In this document: piece after piece, positions 1-11,523 of the stretch | Layout of the letters: each line of letters begins with the position of its first letter | Numbering within the stretch: position 1 is the stretch's first letter | Assembly (NCBI GenBank): GCA_022539475.1 | Contig: VCMS01000045.1 | Coordinates: 1-64,000, forward strand | Source: Gracilaria domingensis | Taxonomy: Eukaryota; Rhodophyta; Florideophyceae; Gracilariales; Gracilariaceae | DNA length: 64,000 nucleotides | Reading direction: 5' to 3' | Program-made: the position numbers and the translations under genes | Notes under the pieces: generated by a model | Database searches by the model: none | What the model saw: the letters and a program-made list of their open reading frames with translations, nothing else | What the model was told of the DNA's origin: nothing

Positions 1-3000
1 CGGGTTCCAACTGTGTCTCTATGCGATGTGGTTACTAGCCGAAGAAGCTTTCGAGTATACGCCGCCGGCTTTGATGCTCTTACCTCCGGCGAAGGGGTCG
101 TCAGCAGCGCTGCGGGCGGTGCCGTAACTTCTTCAATCACACGGTCCTGTGAGTCTCGACTCGACGGCCTTCGGCGGTGAACGTGCCGCGTCTGTTGAGG
201 TGTTCAGCGTTCCGGCGTTTTACCGGGCTTCTTCAAGACAGCTTCGATCGCCGTTTGGGCAGGTCCGCGAACGGCCTAATGTTGCACGGGTAGGTTCGCC
301 GTCTTGACGTTGCAAGGCGCCGGACGCGAGAGGGGATTTGTTCAGCCCAGCAGGCCAGCGTGCGGTTCACGTGAGGACGACGCGACGGTTCGCCAGGTGG
401 TGGCAACTGGGGCCACGAGCTGTGATTGGTGCCCAGGCTGTGGTGGCGCTGACGGCTGCGTGACGACCAAAGATTGGGTGACAACAGACGCGCTCCTAGC
501 AGCTGCCAAGGGTGTTGCGTTTTTCCCCGTAAATCAGGGGCTGTAATCCTATCTCCAGACGAGCGGTGTCGGCCGTCATGACTTTATCGAGACGTGCTAT
601 GACGTGGCCGACTTGCGGACGTGCGGTTCTCTCACACGGATAGAGCGGTATGCAACGGTTGGCGCGGATTAGCGCAGGCTTAACGCGAACCGGGGTGGTG
701 GTAGATCGTTAGTTTTTGCTCAGCGAGTGTCCGTCGTCTCGTCGGCCGTTCTGGCGCTGAGCGCGCAGTGTGATACTGTAAGAGCTGTTCGGTCAGTGGG
801 GGAAGTGGGGTACGACGTGTATGTGTTTCACTTCGTAGAGTCTGGAGATCCACGTTGACTTCGCTCTTCAGGACGCGAAGCGCAATTGGCTACCGATAGG
901 AGGCGGTATGAGATGCATATGGCGCTACGGGACCCAGCGGAGATGTTGTACGTGCCGCGCCGGAGTCTCGGTAAGCGTACCGACGGAATACTCTGTGATA
1001 TCAGTTATGCCAGCTTTGCTGTTAGGCTTCACTCTTGGCCGAGTAAGTTCGAGTGTCTTGATCATACTTTCGCTGCCTTCGCCGTGGTAACGTCGCGAAC
1101 GAGAGCATTGCTCCGCTGCCCTGCGCCGACGAGGCCGAATGGACGTGTCCGGCGACAATTCCCCAAGCGGGTGAGCGAATACAGTATCCTGGGACAACGC
1201 TCGATTCCGTTCGTTTGCGTGCGGTATCCTTCCGGAAAGGTCGCGATCCTTCGTAGAAGGTTGTGCATCCTCTGGCCGGAGTTCTTGCCTGCGCGAACTC
1301 ATGCGAGCCGAGCTGCAGGCGCGTCCTTTGTGTGCTGGCGGCCTCAACATCTGCGATAGGCGGGCTGATCGCTTCCTACTGACCATGTGGTGTCCGTCAG
1401 CAACGTACGGTCTTTCGACGGGGGTCCTGAGGCGGCGACGTCCGCTCGTCCTCTTTCATTATCTTCCCGTGAATCACTGGTGCTAGCGACGGTAGCGTAC
1501 ACCCGTGTACAGTCAACATCATCGCCGCGACGAGCGTGAATTCCCTCCTCTCCCCTCCTTAGGTGGAGCGTTAGACGAGGGAGCAGTCTCGACACGATCC
1601 TGTACTTGACGATTGTTAGTAGACCGCTGTGTAACGCGATTCACCAGCGTGTATGTTCGCGATATCTCGGGCTTGCGGACGATTTATAATCGGCTCACAC
1701 CTCGTCTGCGAAGGACCCTTTGTGCCAGGTTTTGGCGAAGTGCCCACAGTAGGTTTTTTAGTGATTTCTGGCGACGACGAGAGTTTCCTGGTTCTGTGTC
1801 TGTCCAGCTTCTTTGCTGTGAATCCGAAACTACTTCCGTGTGCGAGCGGTTGGGGCCCTGCACACACGCGATCGCGGGAGAAACCGCTCATGGAGCGTCG
1901 CCCAAACTTCCCAGTACGCTGTGTCCGGTGATGGTCCACCGCTAATCAATCGCGTATGGGGACCATCAGCGACTCGATTGCTGAAAGCTTGTAGGCGCTC
2001 TCCTTTTTCAAGGGCTTGTAGTACTGCCTTCCTGCAAAGCGTACGAGATTGTACCGCACTTTCAGTTTGCGGTGAGTTGGGTTCCGTACCACGGGCAGTG
2101 CAAAGTTCCGCTTGTATAGCGTGTTGTGCTTTCGGGCCATTGACGACTGGCGACAGGTACCGATGCGGAATACCACTGCTTCCATTGCAAGTAGTCGATC
2201 CCGTATTGACGGGTGACGTATCCAGGCTTTGCTGGATGGTTCAAACCAGCCAACTGGCGGTGGTGTCTTGTGAGAAGCACGGCTCAAAGGGCGATAAACG
2301 CAGTTACTCTGTGAACTTTGCGGGTATTATAAGGTCGCATACGTCACGGTATCCGTGTATGAGAATTCCAAGTTTTCGGGTGTTCAGACTAGTAGTCAGC
2401 CCGCAACACGGAGAGCCATTGTCGCGGTTAAAACGCAGTTCGAGCTTGCCCATTGGCATTAGAATGATACGTCGTCGTGAAGAGAATTTCTTCACTGGTC
2501 GAGTATCCGAGCGGCATCTGGAAGAAACGCGCAGTTAAACTGACGGGACCATTATCCGAAAGGAGATTGACCGGGGGACCGTAGACCATAACCAATGGGC
2601 GAACGAATGCGCATACCGGCAGACACACTGCGTGCTGTAATATCGACTTCGAACGCGGAACTGTCCGACTAGTTAGCTGAATCTATTCGTTAATAAGCGA
2701 GTTTTAAGAACTGATTTCGCTCCGTGAAGTAAACGCAAGAACTCACCAGAATATCGATGGAAATAAACACGAACTGGCGGCCTTGCGGGTGAAAAGCTTT
2801 AAGTTTTTCTTCGCATGGCCACGCTGTTTTAACTCGCTCTCGGAGCACATATGTGTGCAACAGCCTTCACGTTGTGTAGCGGAGGTCCAACGCTAGCGGC
2901 GGGCCAGTAGAATATCCCGACTGTGTCAGTGTCGTGTACAAACCTTAGGCACGCTCGGATGGGAAGCCATCCGCGAGTGATGCCGAGAGATGCAGATACC

Positions 3001-4269
3001 CTTGGTTTGTAAGGAGTGGAGGAACCACATTCTGTTGGGGTAGAAACCGAAACCACCTCTGACGAGTAACCTTGTGTGTGACTCCCCGCGGCCTGTGCGC
3101 TGTGCTACGTGGGCGTAGAAAACGGGATGTTAGCACCGAACCATTAATTTTGGGCGCGTATCCTGCGTAGACAGAACGGGTCAGATTGCTGGTTATCCCG
3201 GGTGTCCTGCACTCAGCTGCTTCATGGAGTAATGGGGACTAATGTACCGGATTCCGGTTCTTCACCGTGCTGCGAGGAGCAAATCATGGCACAAGATGTT
3301 CGTCCGACACGATGTCGTAGTTTTATCACCGGACTCCTCCATGAGGAAACAGGGGATATCTTCATCCTCGTCATCGACGGGTAAAGCTTCACCTTTCGTT
3401 CCTAAACGTGAAAGAGCATCCGCTTGCGCGTTCAAACAACCCTTCTTATAGTGACCTCGTAGTCAAACTCGGCAAGCCGAAGACGCCAGCGCATTAGCGC
3501 GTCCGGAAGGCTCCGTGACTGATATTAACGAACGCAAGGCGGAATGATCCGTATTGACGGTAAAGTGGACACCCATGAGATATGGTCGTAGAGTCTACAA
3601 AGCCCATACCATCGCGAGACACTCCTCTCGGATACCGAGTAATTGCGCTCGTGGACGTTGAGTGTACGAGACCAATAGCCAATTGGTTTGCGTTCCCCTT
3701 CGGGTGTAGTCTGAAAGAGAGCACAGCCAATCTGGTAATCGCTCGAATCCGTATCCACGGTGTACGGCAAACCGTTCTTCGGTAACGCTAACACGGGTGC
3801 CGTAGTAACAGCCTCTTAAGACATTTGAAAGCCTCCACTGGCGTGGGGGTAAGTGGTCCCAATTTGGGCGGTTGTCCCTTCTTCAGGAGTTCGTTGAGCG
3901 GTCCCGCGATCTTCGCGAAGCGGGAAATGAACCGTCTATAAACGTTGCATAGCCCCAGAAAGGAGCGTAGCTCTGTCTGTGTAGTGGGGTGCTTCGCCTC
4001 TTTGAGGGACTTCACGCGAGCTTCCTCGATCAGTAACCGTCATGGACGTATTACATGGCCCAGATACTTCACTGAGTCAGTGAAAAACTCACACTTCCTC
4101 AATTTGAGAGTAATTCCAGCATCCCACAAAGCGGTCGTTATCTCCCGAACATGATCGAGGTGATCGTCCAAACTGTTGGAAAACACGATGATGTCATCGA
4201 GGTATACCAAGCAACTTCGCCATTTGGAGCGAGCTAACAAAATGTCCAGAGGACGATGAAACGTAGCGG
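1..4269 (-). pseudogene. pol: Element 1, left half: decayed 3' part of a Ty3/gypsy chromovirus pol
   Basis: This stretch aligns base for base with element 2 from its chromodomain (position 1 matches about 8825) up to the reverse transcriptase (4269 matches about 13027). Recognisable pieces on the minus strand are an integrase core with LLSDNG (2428-2628), RNase H with a VDTDSSDYQIG motif (3525-3794) and the RT palm with YLDDIIVFS plus thumb (4040-4260). No long frame survives. From 1 to about 3.8 kb small insertions occur every 10 to 20 bases relative to element 2, and they thin out towards 4.2 kb. Alignment stops abruptly at 4269, at the same codon where the copy at 40517 begins, so the two appear to be halves of one element. 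The chromodomain side and 3' LTR lie left of the window. Confidence 0.85.
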
Positions 4270-4292
4270 CGTCTGTGTTCTGCAAAGTGGAA
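4270..4292 (+). repeat. Left terminal inverted repeat of the large DNA transposon
   Basis: It starts CGTCTGTGTTCTGCAAAGTGG immediately after the last base that aligns to reverse transcriptase. It pairs with 40495-40516 reversed: the first seven bases are identical, then one mismatch, then a TTGCA/CTGCA-type match and a shared TGGAA. Confidence 0.6.
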
Positions 4293-4736
4293 TATAGTCT
4301 GTTCGCTTTGGAAACTAAGCTAGTTTTGGGGCTATTTGGGGCGCGCGAGGGGGTAGCAGAGGCTGGCACTCAAAAAATTAAGAAATTTTGGAATATTAAA
4401 TTCCATCTCGCCGCAGTTTAGTTCTTGGGTCCCCTAGTTTTTGCAGAGGTTCTACTTCGCCGCACCACCCCATTCACTCTTTTCCGCGACCCTCTCTCAA
4501 AACTGCACTCGTGCTAGTTTGCCTTTCCATTTTCTCCCATGTTGCAATGCCAATCGCAACTCATCCCACCTCAATCATCCCATCACTTCTTCCCAGTCCA
4601 CACCACCCCCGCTATTTACCCATTTCTCGCCCATCACGCGTTCGCATCCTCTCTCTCCGTCTCCGCAAACGTCATTTTGTAGAAGTAAGGTGGACAACCT
4701 CCCCCTACTCGTATACCCGCCTCGCCCAAAACGGCT

Positions 4737-5517
4737 TCACATCCCTCCCATACTTCTCTCCTCCTGTCCCCTCAGAATCCCCTTCGCAGTCCGCGCTACC
4801 TCCGCCGCACTCCTAAACCCAGTCACCACCGGAGCTCCGACTCCCTCCCGCGGCACCTCCTCCACCACCTTCTTCATCTCCTTACGCCTCTTCTTCAGAG
4901 AGCTCTTTTCCATCCCCAATCCCACCACCCTTTGTCTTCGGTGTCACAGGGGACCCCTTCTGCACCGCCACCCTTCCCGCACTTCCGTTCCCCGTCTTTC
5001 CCTGCACATCTCCTTTCACCGTCTCCACCTCCACCAATCTTTTCCTGTTGCCCAGCTCATTCACCTCCTTCTCCAGCACGTCCAACCTCTCGTTCAGAAC
5101 CCTATTCTCCTCCCGCAACTCTCCAACCTCCCTTCCCGCACACTCCACTATCCATACACATGATTCCTCATCTCCACTCCCAATACCGACAACGAATTCC
5201 GCAGGCTCGAAATCGCCTCAACCGAAACACCACCACCACCCCCCACTCAGGACCACACCGCCCATTTCCGTTACAATTTTCCTAATGCCATTGTCCAGTT
5301 GTCCTTCATCACCAACCCCAACATCCCCACCCTCGCCTTCATCTCCCTCACAAACCGCATCTCACTGTCACCCCCTCCGCCCCCACTCTCTATCTGGTCT
5401 CCAAGCTCTAAATGACTCAGATGCACCGCACCCCTTCTCGCCATTGCGACCCCTCCACCTCCAATTCTACACCCTTCTCCACTCATCACCATCCGCTCTC
5501 TTCGCCTCACACTTCTT
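4737..5517 (-). pseudogene. Broken minus-strand coding remnant with a coiled-coil segment
   Basis: The minus strand here is purine-rich and holds consecutive open stretches: 5271-5517 (Gly-rich, then FVREMKARVGMLGLVMKDNW), 4882-5148 (a heptad-like segment ELREENRVLNERLDVLEKEV) and 4737-4928 (Lys/Glu-rich, KKRRKEMKKVVEEVPREG). They lie in different frames, so either frameshifts or introns separate them. The predicted protein would be a charged coiled-coil protein; I recognise no family. Element 2 inserted at 5522/17967, so the upstream part of this gene would continue at 17972 and beyond. The long Pro/Ser/His-rich plus-strand frame over 4441-5163 looks like its antisense shadow. 4293-4736 shows nothing coding. 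Confidence 0.3.
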
Positions 5518-5522
5518 TCCTT

Positions 5523-6317
5523 TGTTGTGCAAAACCCAGCGATGGGGAAAGACACGCAAAAGGCGGTTCAGACCCTCTCTCAAGAGGCGAGCACAGCAGT
5601 AGAGCGCTCCCACAGGTACGACACGGCAATGCCGGGTGTAAGACCGGGGTCGACCCTTCCCAAGTAATGGAGGGAGCGAAGCGGCGAAGAAGAAGCGTCC
5701 AGCGGTAGAGAACACACGACACAAGTCGGCAGTAGCGTCACGTGCGTAGCACGCGGTACCCACGAGTGTGGCGATGACACGCGAGAGCGGGTAATAGCCC
5801 ACGCGAGTGTGTCGAGCCACGAACGGTATGCACCGGTACACCAAGTAGTGCTACCTGTATAACAGGGACAGAAATAAAGAAAACACACACCAAAGTAAAC
5901 ACGCGGAAAGCGGTAGTGGTGTTAATGATGCCGCGAGGCGGATGATGAGCCCTGCACAAGGTGCCGACTCTCCGGGAGGAGGATATCGGTCACCAAGGGT
6001 GAAACATCAGAGCCGAACACTCGGTTGTTCGGTTACTTCCCCGACAATGGGTGCAGCTCAACCTACTAAGTAGTGTTAGAGTGCCACTGTCAAGTGTGCA
6101 ACCGGGCTAACTAAAATAAATAATAAATATCTAGAATATCCAAAGTTGGGCTGGCAACGCAGAGACCATACACGTGTGTGTACATCCTAGGGGAGAGTGA
6201 TGTGCCTCAACGCTCACCAGAGTCCCTTGAACGCTCCGAGGCTATGCAGCTGCAGGGGGCAAGTTGTTTCACACAGAAAGCGCAGCAAATACCGCAATCA
6301 AAGCGGTGGCTTCTACA
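5523..6317 (-). repeat. 3' LTR of element 2
   Basis: It matches the 5' LTR at 17204-17966. The first 580 bases are almost identical. From about 6.1 kb to the end this copy carries many one- to three-base insertions (795 against 763 bp). The conserved palindromic motif CCGGGTGTAAGACCGG is at 5632-5647. Confidence 0.9.
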
Positions 6318-8488
6318 TATCGCCGCTTCTGGTAGGTGGGCGAAGACACTCGGTCTTCATGACGGTTGAAGCACCCGGACAAACGCAAACATACGTTGTG
6401 CATCAACCGCAAGAGCGGGGTATCTGGCGAGCGATCGTAAGAATTTGCGCCATCTTACCCGTTTCTGGGTCATATATGCGGTCGTCCTGTACTCGCCTAT
6501 GAAGTTGCGTCACCGTGCTATGCGACGTGCCAATAACGTTGCCGACATCGTCGTGAAAATGGTTGCAGCACGCCAGATTGGGGTTCACTGCGTTTCCATT
6601 CACGCCCAATAACGGTCCTGGAGCCCGGCGCAATATGCGTTTGGCTTCTCCTAGTGCGGGGTGCGCAACCAACGTCCTTGACGTGCCCTTGCCCGCAGTA
6701 CGGGCGAGCGCGAAGGTGTCCTGCGCAAGCAGCTGCAGCAACGCTCGACACACCCGAACGGGAGCGGTCCTCCTGAACTTCGTTCACTGTCCCGGGGTTC
6801 CGGTGCTATACCTCTCTGAGGCGCCTATTTTCCCTTTCAGGGGCGGTTGCCACACTGTGGAATCGACAAGCGCGATCCAAGGTCACCCAGTACAGTAGCG
6901 ACCTTTTCCTGCCCAATTCCTTCCTCTCCGAGGTCCACCGTCCCGTTATACGGTCGCTCACATCACGCAATCAAGCGGCACGTAGTCTCTAGATGGGTTC
7001 AGAAGTTACGACATTGTCGAATCAACGCTGCCGACGACGTTTCGGAAACTTCACACAAAGAAATTGGGAATTTGACATACCCGAAAAATTGTAGTCGCCA
7101 TAACTTTTGAACCAGCTACGCTCTGAACAAACCCGATACATCGGAGAACTCCTGAGAATCAGAGCTTTCATTTGACATCAAAACTGTTGGATTGAACACC
7201 ACTAAGTGGGAAAGCCCGACCCATTTCAGTTGACAAAAATGCGGTCTAAAAATAGATTGTTGAACCGAAACGGTGCCGTAGCTCCAAAGTTCTTCAAAAA
7301 CAATTGCGTTCGGTTTCCGCCAAAGTGTTTGTATACATCCAGTGACTACTGGTACAAAACCGTTGAAGAAACGAGCCAGTATTCACCGAGTTACGGGTCT
7401 TTTGCAGATGACCCTCGCAAGGTACTGTAGAGGTGATACACCCGACATCGGAGAACCGCGAAAAGACCAGAAACGACTGGTAATCGATACCAACGCCTTG
7501 TGCGGCTGTACCAGAGACCGCAGAAGCGTAAAAGACGGCCTCCACAACGGAGTGAACAGTAGTAGACGTGGTCGAAAGTCGTTGACAGCAGCAATTAAAC
7601 CGGTAATCCGTGAAAACTTTCAACCGGATGACGGCGTACTAGACCTTAATCAAGGTTCAACCTCTACCGAGGGCAGTCACTAGACCTCACAGAGGGTTCG
7701 TGAAACCCAAAATCAAACACACCAGCAAGGCTGAGACAACAAATGACACCATAAAAATGGGTCGCAAAACAACAATGATCCTTCAACAAGATGTGTATCT
7801 TCCGGTCCCGTACCGTGCAGAACTCACGAGAACGTCTCGTAAGCTTTCGAAAACCCGTGCAAACGGTGAGATGGAATGATAGGCCGCAGTGCGGGCGCAA
7901 ACGAAGCTCCAGAGATATCGGTTAACCAGAAACTATCCTCGACCACGAGAGTGACGAACCCTTACAAAGGTGATGATAACCGATGAAGATCGGGGTTCTT
8001 CCGCAATATGCGTGACGGTTTCGAACCTCGGCCGCATGTGGCGTGCAGTGAGAACCGTGAAACGTGCAAAGACCGTCACTGACGAGAACGAACCCTGTTC
8101 AACGTGAAAGCCAAACGAACGAGCGGTGCTCCTCGAAAATGGCAAAAGGTGATCAAACCGGTAGATACACATGATGTACACGGAAATTGTACACCCTTCT
8201 GCTAGGGAAAAACCGTGATTGCGGTCCACTATGGTAGTAGCGAACCCGCAAGCTGGACAAAAACCTAACAGGTAAACAACATCGAAAACGATTGAATAGC
8301 GATTAGACACGACATGAGTCGGATTCCAACCGCAAAATGCGAGCAACCAAGTGACCCCACATGGGTGAGAGTCACATGTGAAACTCCTTCTTCATAACTT
8401 CGCATCTGAATGACAATTCCTCTCCATAGAGTCTTCATTCTTCTTCCGAGTGTACTTCATCCTCTTCAGAGTGCAACTAAACTTCTCC
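6318..8488. other. Element 2 region between 3' LTR and chromodomain, no gene recognised
   Basis: About 2.2 kb with only short frames on both strands and no similarity I can see to the antisense ORF that elements 3 and 4 carry in the same place. No clear polypurine tract abuts the LTR at 6318, unlike elements 3 and 4. The part next to the chromodomain (about 8380-8500) is pyrimidine-rich on the plus strand, as is the matching part of element 4 on its opposite strand. Confidence 0.5.
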
Positions 8489-9379
8489 TCACCTGAGGGC
8501 ATAACTGATCTTGAACTCAACTCTCTTCTTCCTAGAGTGTCTCCTCACCACGCGAGTAGCGGTACAGTACTCCTCTGGAGGTTGTCGCAGTGTTCCTCGA
8601 TTGAGTGTTGTCGTTCGTAGAACCGTTCGTGCGCGGTACGCGATACGCCTCCGTCTCCAACGACGTGTGTTATCCGACCATCGCTTGATGTAGGTTAGCC
8701 GGCAACGCCGTGTTAGTTCGACGATGGTACTGCACGATCTTCGATCGGGTAAGTGCTCCACGGGTTCGTCCGAATCCCGCGACGGCGGATAGCCATACCA
8801 GCGTACCTGGTACTGAACATACCCCTTCGGATTCCAACTGTGTCCCACGATGTGGTCTACGACGAACTCTTTCGAGTATACGCCCCGCTCGAGCTCTTCC
8901 TGCGAAGGGTCGTCAGCGCGCTGCGGCGGTGCCGTAACTTCGTGACCAGCGGTGCTGTGAGTTTCTCCTGACGCCTTCGGCGGTGGATTTGCCCTCTGCT
9001 GAGTGTTCGTTTCCCGTTTCCGGGCTTCTTCAAGCAGCTTCGCCGCTTCGGCGGGTCCGCGAACGGCTAGTTCACGCGATAGTTCCCGTCTTGACGGTGA
9101 AGGCGGACGCGGAGGCGGATTGTTCACCACGGCACGTGCCGGTTCACGTGAAGACACGCGACGGTTCGCGGTGGTGGCACTGCCACGAGCTGTGACTGGC
9201 CCATTGTGTGGGGCGCGCTGCGCGCCCCAAGATTTGTGGTGCGCAAGCGCTCCTGCAGCTGCAGTGTGCGTTTTCCCTAAATCAGGGCTGTAATCCGTAT
9301 CTCCAAAGAGCGGTGCGCCGTCATGACTTAGCGAAACGTCATGACGTGCGACTTGCGACTTCCCCACGGCTGGGTGCAA
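8489..9379 (-). pseudogene. pol: Chromodomain-bearing C-terminal segment of element 2 pol
   Basis: Residues about 170-225 of this 296-residue frame form a chromodomain. YSKEFVVDHIVGHSWNPKGY is followed by QVRWYGYPPSRDSDEPVEHL, which carries the conserved aromatic and acidic positions of the fold. In chromoviruses this C-terminal module of integrase is thought to steer insertion to particular chromatin marks. The preceding residues are Pro/Ser/Arg-rich, a disordered linker. After the chromodomain the frame runs on into about 70 basic residues that have no counterpart in elements 3 and 4, suggesting a frameshift near 8.7 kb. It is cut off from the integrase frame by disruptions and the polypyrimidine tract. 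Confidence 0.75.
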
Positions 9380-9959
9380 CGGTACACTACCATTACCCGA
9401 ACCGGGGTGTGTGATCTTCGCTTCAGCGAGCGTCTCCTCTTCTTCCTGCTCTGCAGTGTCTAAGGTACCGGGATCTGCCGTGACTTCCTTAGTGCGCGCC
9501 CGCGAAGGCGGTATGTGGCGGTCGTCAGCGACGGTTTGCGGCGACTGCGCGTCCGGAATACTCCGTGATACACTATCCAGCTTCGCTGTAGCCTCACTCT
9601 GCCGAGAAGTCGAGTGTTCTTGATCAACTCCGGCCTTGCCGTGGTAACGTCGCGAACGAGAGCATGCTCCGCGTCCTGCGCCGACGAGGCGATGGGCGCG
9701 TGTTCTGGCGACGATTCCCCCAGCGGATGAGCGATACCAGTATCCTGGGACAACCTCGAGTCCGTTCGTTGCGTGCGGTATCCTTCAGAAAGGTCGCGAT
9801 CCTTCGTAGAAGGTTGTGCATCCTCCGCGGAGTTCTGCGCGACAGCGGCCGACTGGAGCGCGTCCTTCGCGGCCTCAACACGCGACAGCGGGTGATCCTT
9901 CCCACTGACAGTGGTGTCCGTAGCAACTACGTCTTCGACGGTGTCCTGAGGCGACCCCG

Positions 9960-10464
9960 CCTCCTCTTCTTATCTCCCCCTTTCCTTCTTTTTTCTTTTC
10001 CCTTTTTCCCTTCTTCCTTCCCCTCTTTTTCCCTTTTCTTTTTCTCTTCTCCTCCTTTTGCCTTTCTTTCTCTTCTCCTTTCTTCCCCCCTCCCCTCCTT
10101 CTTCCTTCTCTTTTCCCCTATTCTTTTCTTCCTCTCTTCTTTTTCCTTCTTTCTCCCCTTTTCTCTCTTTCTTTTCTCTTTATCCCTCCTTCTCCCTTCT
10201 TTTCCCCCTTTCTCCTCCATTATTCTCCTTTTTTATTTTGCTTTTTTTCCTTTTTCCCCCCTCCTTTTCTCCTTCGTTTTTTCCTTCCCCCTTTTTCTCT
10301 TCTCCTTTCTTTCTTTCCTCCTTTTCCCTTCTCTCCTCTCCTACTCCTCTTCCTATTCTCTTTCTCCCCTTTTTCTCTTTCTCTTCTTTTCTTTTTCCTT
10401 TCTTTTTATTTTTCTTCCTCCCCTTGTTTCTGCCCCTCTTTATTTCTTTTCTTCTTTCTTTTCC
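9960..10464. repeat. About 505-bp almost pure polypyrimidine/polypurine tract
   Basis: The plus strand is nearly all C and T with no fixed period and very few purines. Element 1 has only about 25 bases of pyrimidine-rich sequence at the matching place (about 1445-1470), flanked by the same unique sequence (GTCCTGAGGCG before, CCGTGAATCAC after). So the tract is an insertion or expansion inside the pol tail of element 2. The Lys/Glu/Arg-only minus-strand frames and Ser/Phe-only plus-strand frames over it are compositional. Confidence 0.85.
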
Positions 10465-10469
10465 GTGAA

Positions 10470-11462
10470 TCACGTCTGCGACGGTAGCGACACCGGTGAC
10501 TCACTCTCCGCGACGACGCGTGAATCCTCCTCCCCCTCCTTAGGTGGAGCGTTACGGGGAGCAGTCATCACGTCTGTTGACGGTGTAATAGACGCCGTGA
10601 AACGCGATTTCACCAGCGGTGTATGTTCCGATATCTCGGCTTGGGACGATATAATCGGCACCTCTGCGAGACCCCTTGCAGGGTTGCGAAGCCCCACAGT
10701 AGGTGTAGTGTTCTGCGACGAGAATTCTCGGTTCTGTGTCTGTCCAGCTTCCTGCTGTGAATCTGAAACTATTTCCGTGTGCACGGTTGGGCCCTGCACA
10801 ACGCGATCGCGGGAGAAACGCTCATGAGCGTCGCCAACTTCCAGTACGACTGTGTCCGTATTCACGCTAATAACGCGGTATGGACCATCAGCGATGGGTG
10901 AAAGCTTGTGGCGCCGCTCCTTTTCAGGGTTGTAGTACTCCTTTCTGACAAAGGCGAGGTTTCCCACTTTCAGTGGCGGTAGTGGTCTCCGTACCCGGGC
11001 ATCAAAGTTCCGCTTGTAAGCGTGTTGTGCTTTCGCCATTGACGACCTGGCGACAGGTACCATTGCGGATAACCACTGCTTCCATTGCAAGTAGTGATCC
11101 CGTATTGACGGTGACGTATCCAGCTTTGCTGATGGTTCAACCGCAACTGGCGGTGGTGTCCGTGAGAGCACGAGCTCAAAGGGCGATAAACCAGTTACTC
11201 TGTGAACTTGCGTATTATACGCATACGTCACGGTATCCGTGTAGAGATCCCAAGTTTTCGGGTGTTCAACAGTATAAGCCCGCAACGCGGAGAGCATCGT
11301 CCGGTTAAACCGTTCGACTTGCCCATTGCATTGGGGATGATACGTCGTCGTGAAGAGATTCTTCACGTCGAGTATCCGACAGACATCCTGGAAGAAACGT
11401 GCAGTAAACTGCGGACCATTATCTGAGAGGAGATTGACCGGGGGCTGTAGACCATAACCCAA
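10470..11462 (-). pseudogene. pol: Integrase C-terminal half and tail of element 2 pol
   Basis: The frame begins within the integrase catalytic core (LLSDNGPQFTARFFQDVCR carries the second Asp). It continues through the CNGQVERFNRTM segment with the catalytic Glu, the SPFELVLSR motif and the GPYR-type C-terminal domain. It ends in a Ser/Thr/Pro-rich tail. It follows the frame at 11524-14680 with a frame change near 11463-11523, and there are about 20 codons of lost homology between the two. A polypurine motif (10525-10544 read in reverse) lies in the tail and encodes PPKEGEE. Confidence 0.85.
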
Positions 11463-11523
11463 TGGCGAACGAATGCCTCTGCAACACTGCGTGCTGTAAT
11501 CGACTTCAACGGAACTGTCCGGA

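Noticed and set aside
4441-5163. 240-codon Pro/Ser/His-rich plus-strand ORF
   Set aside because: Low-complexity frame opposite a minus-strand coiled-coil segment; no motif or codon signal supports it.
6403-6753. 116-codon minus-strand ORF in the element 2 3' region
   Set aside because: No motif, overlaps other short frames and lies in a stretch suspected of indel noise.
9664-10827. 387-codon plus-strand ORF rich in Ser, Phe and Leu
   Set aside because: Created by the polypyrimidine tract; the flanks are antisense to pol.
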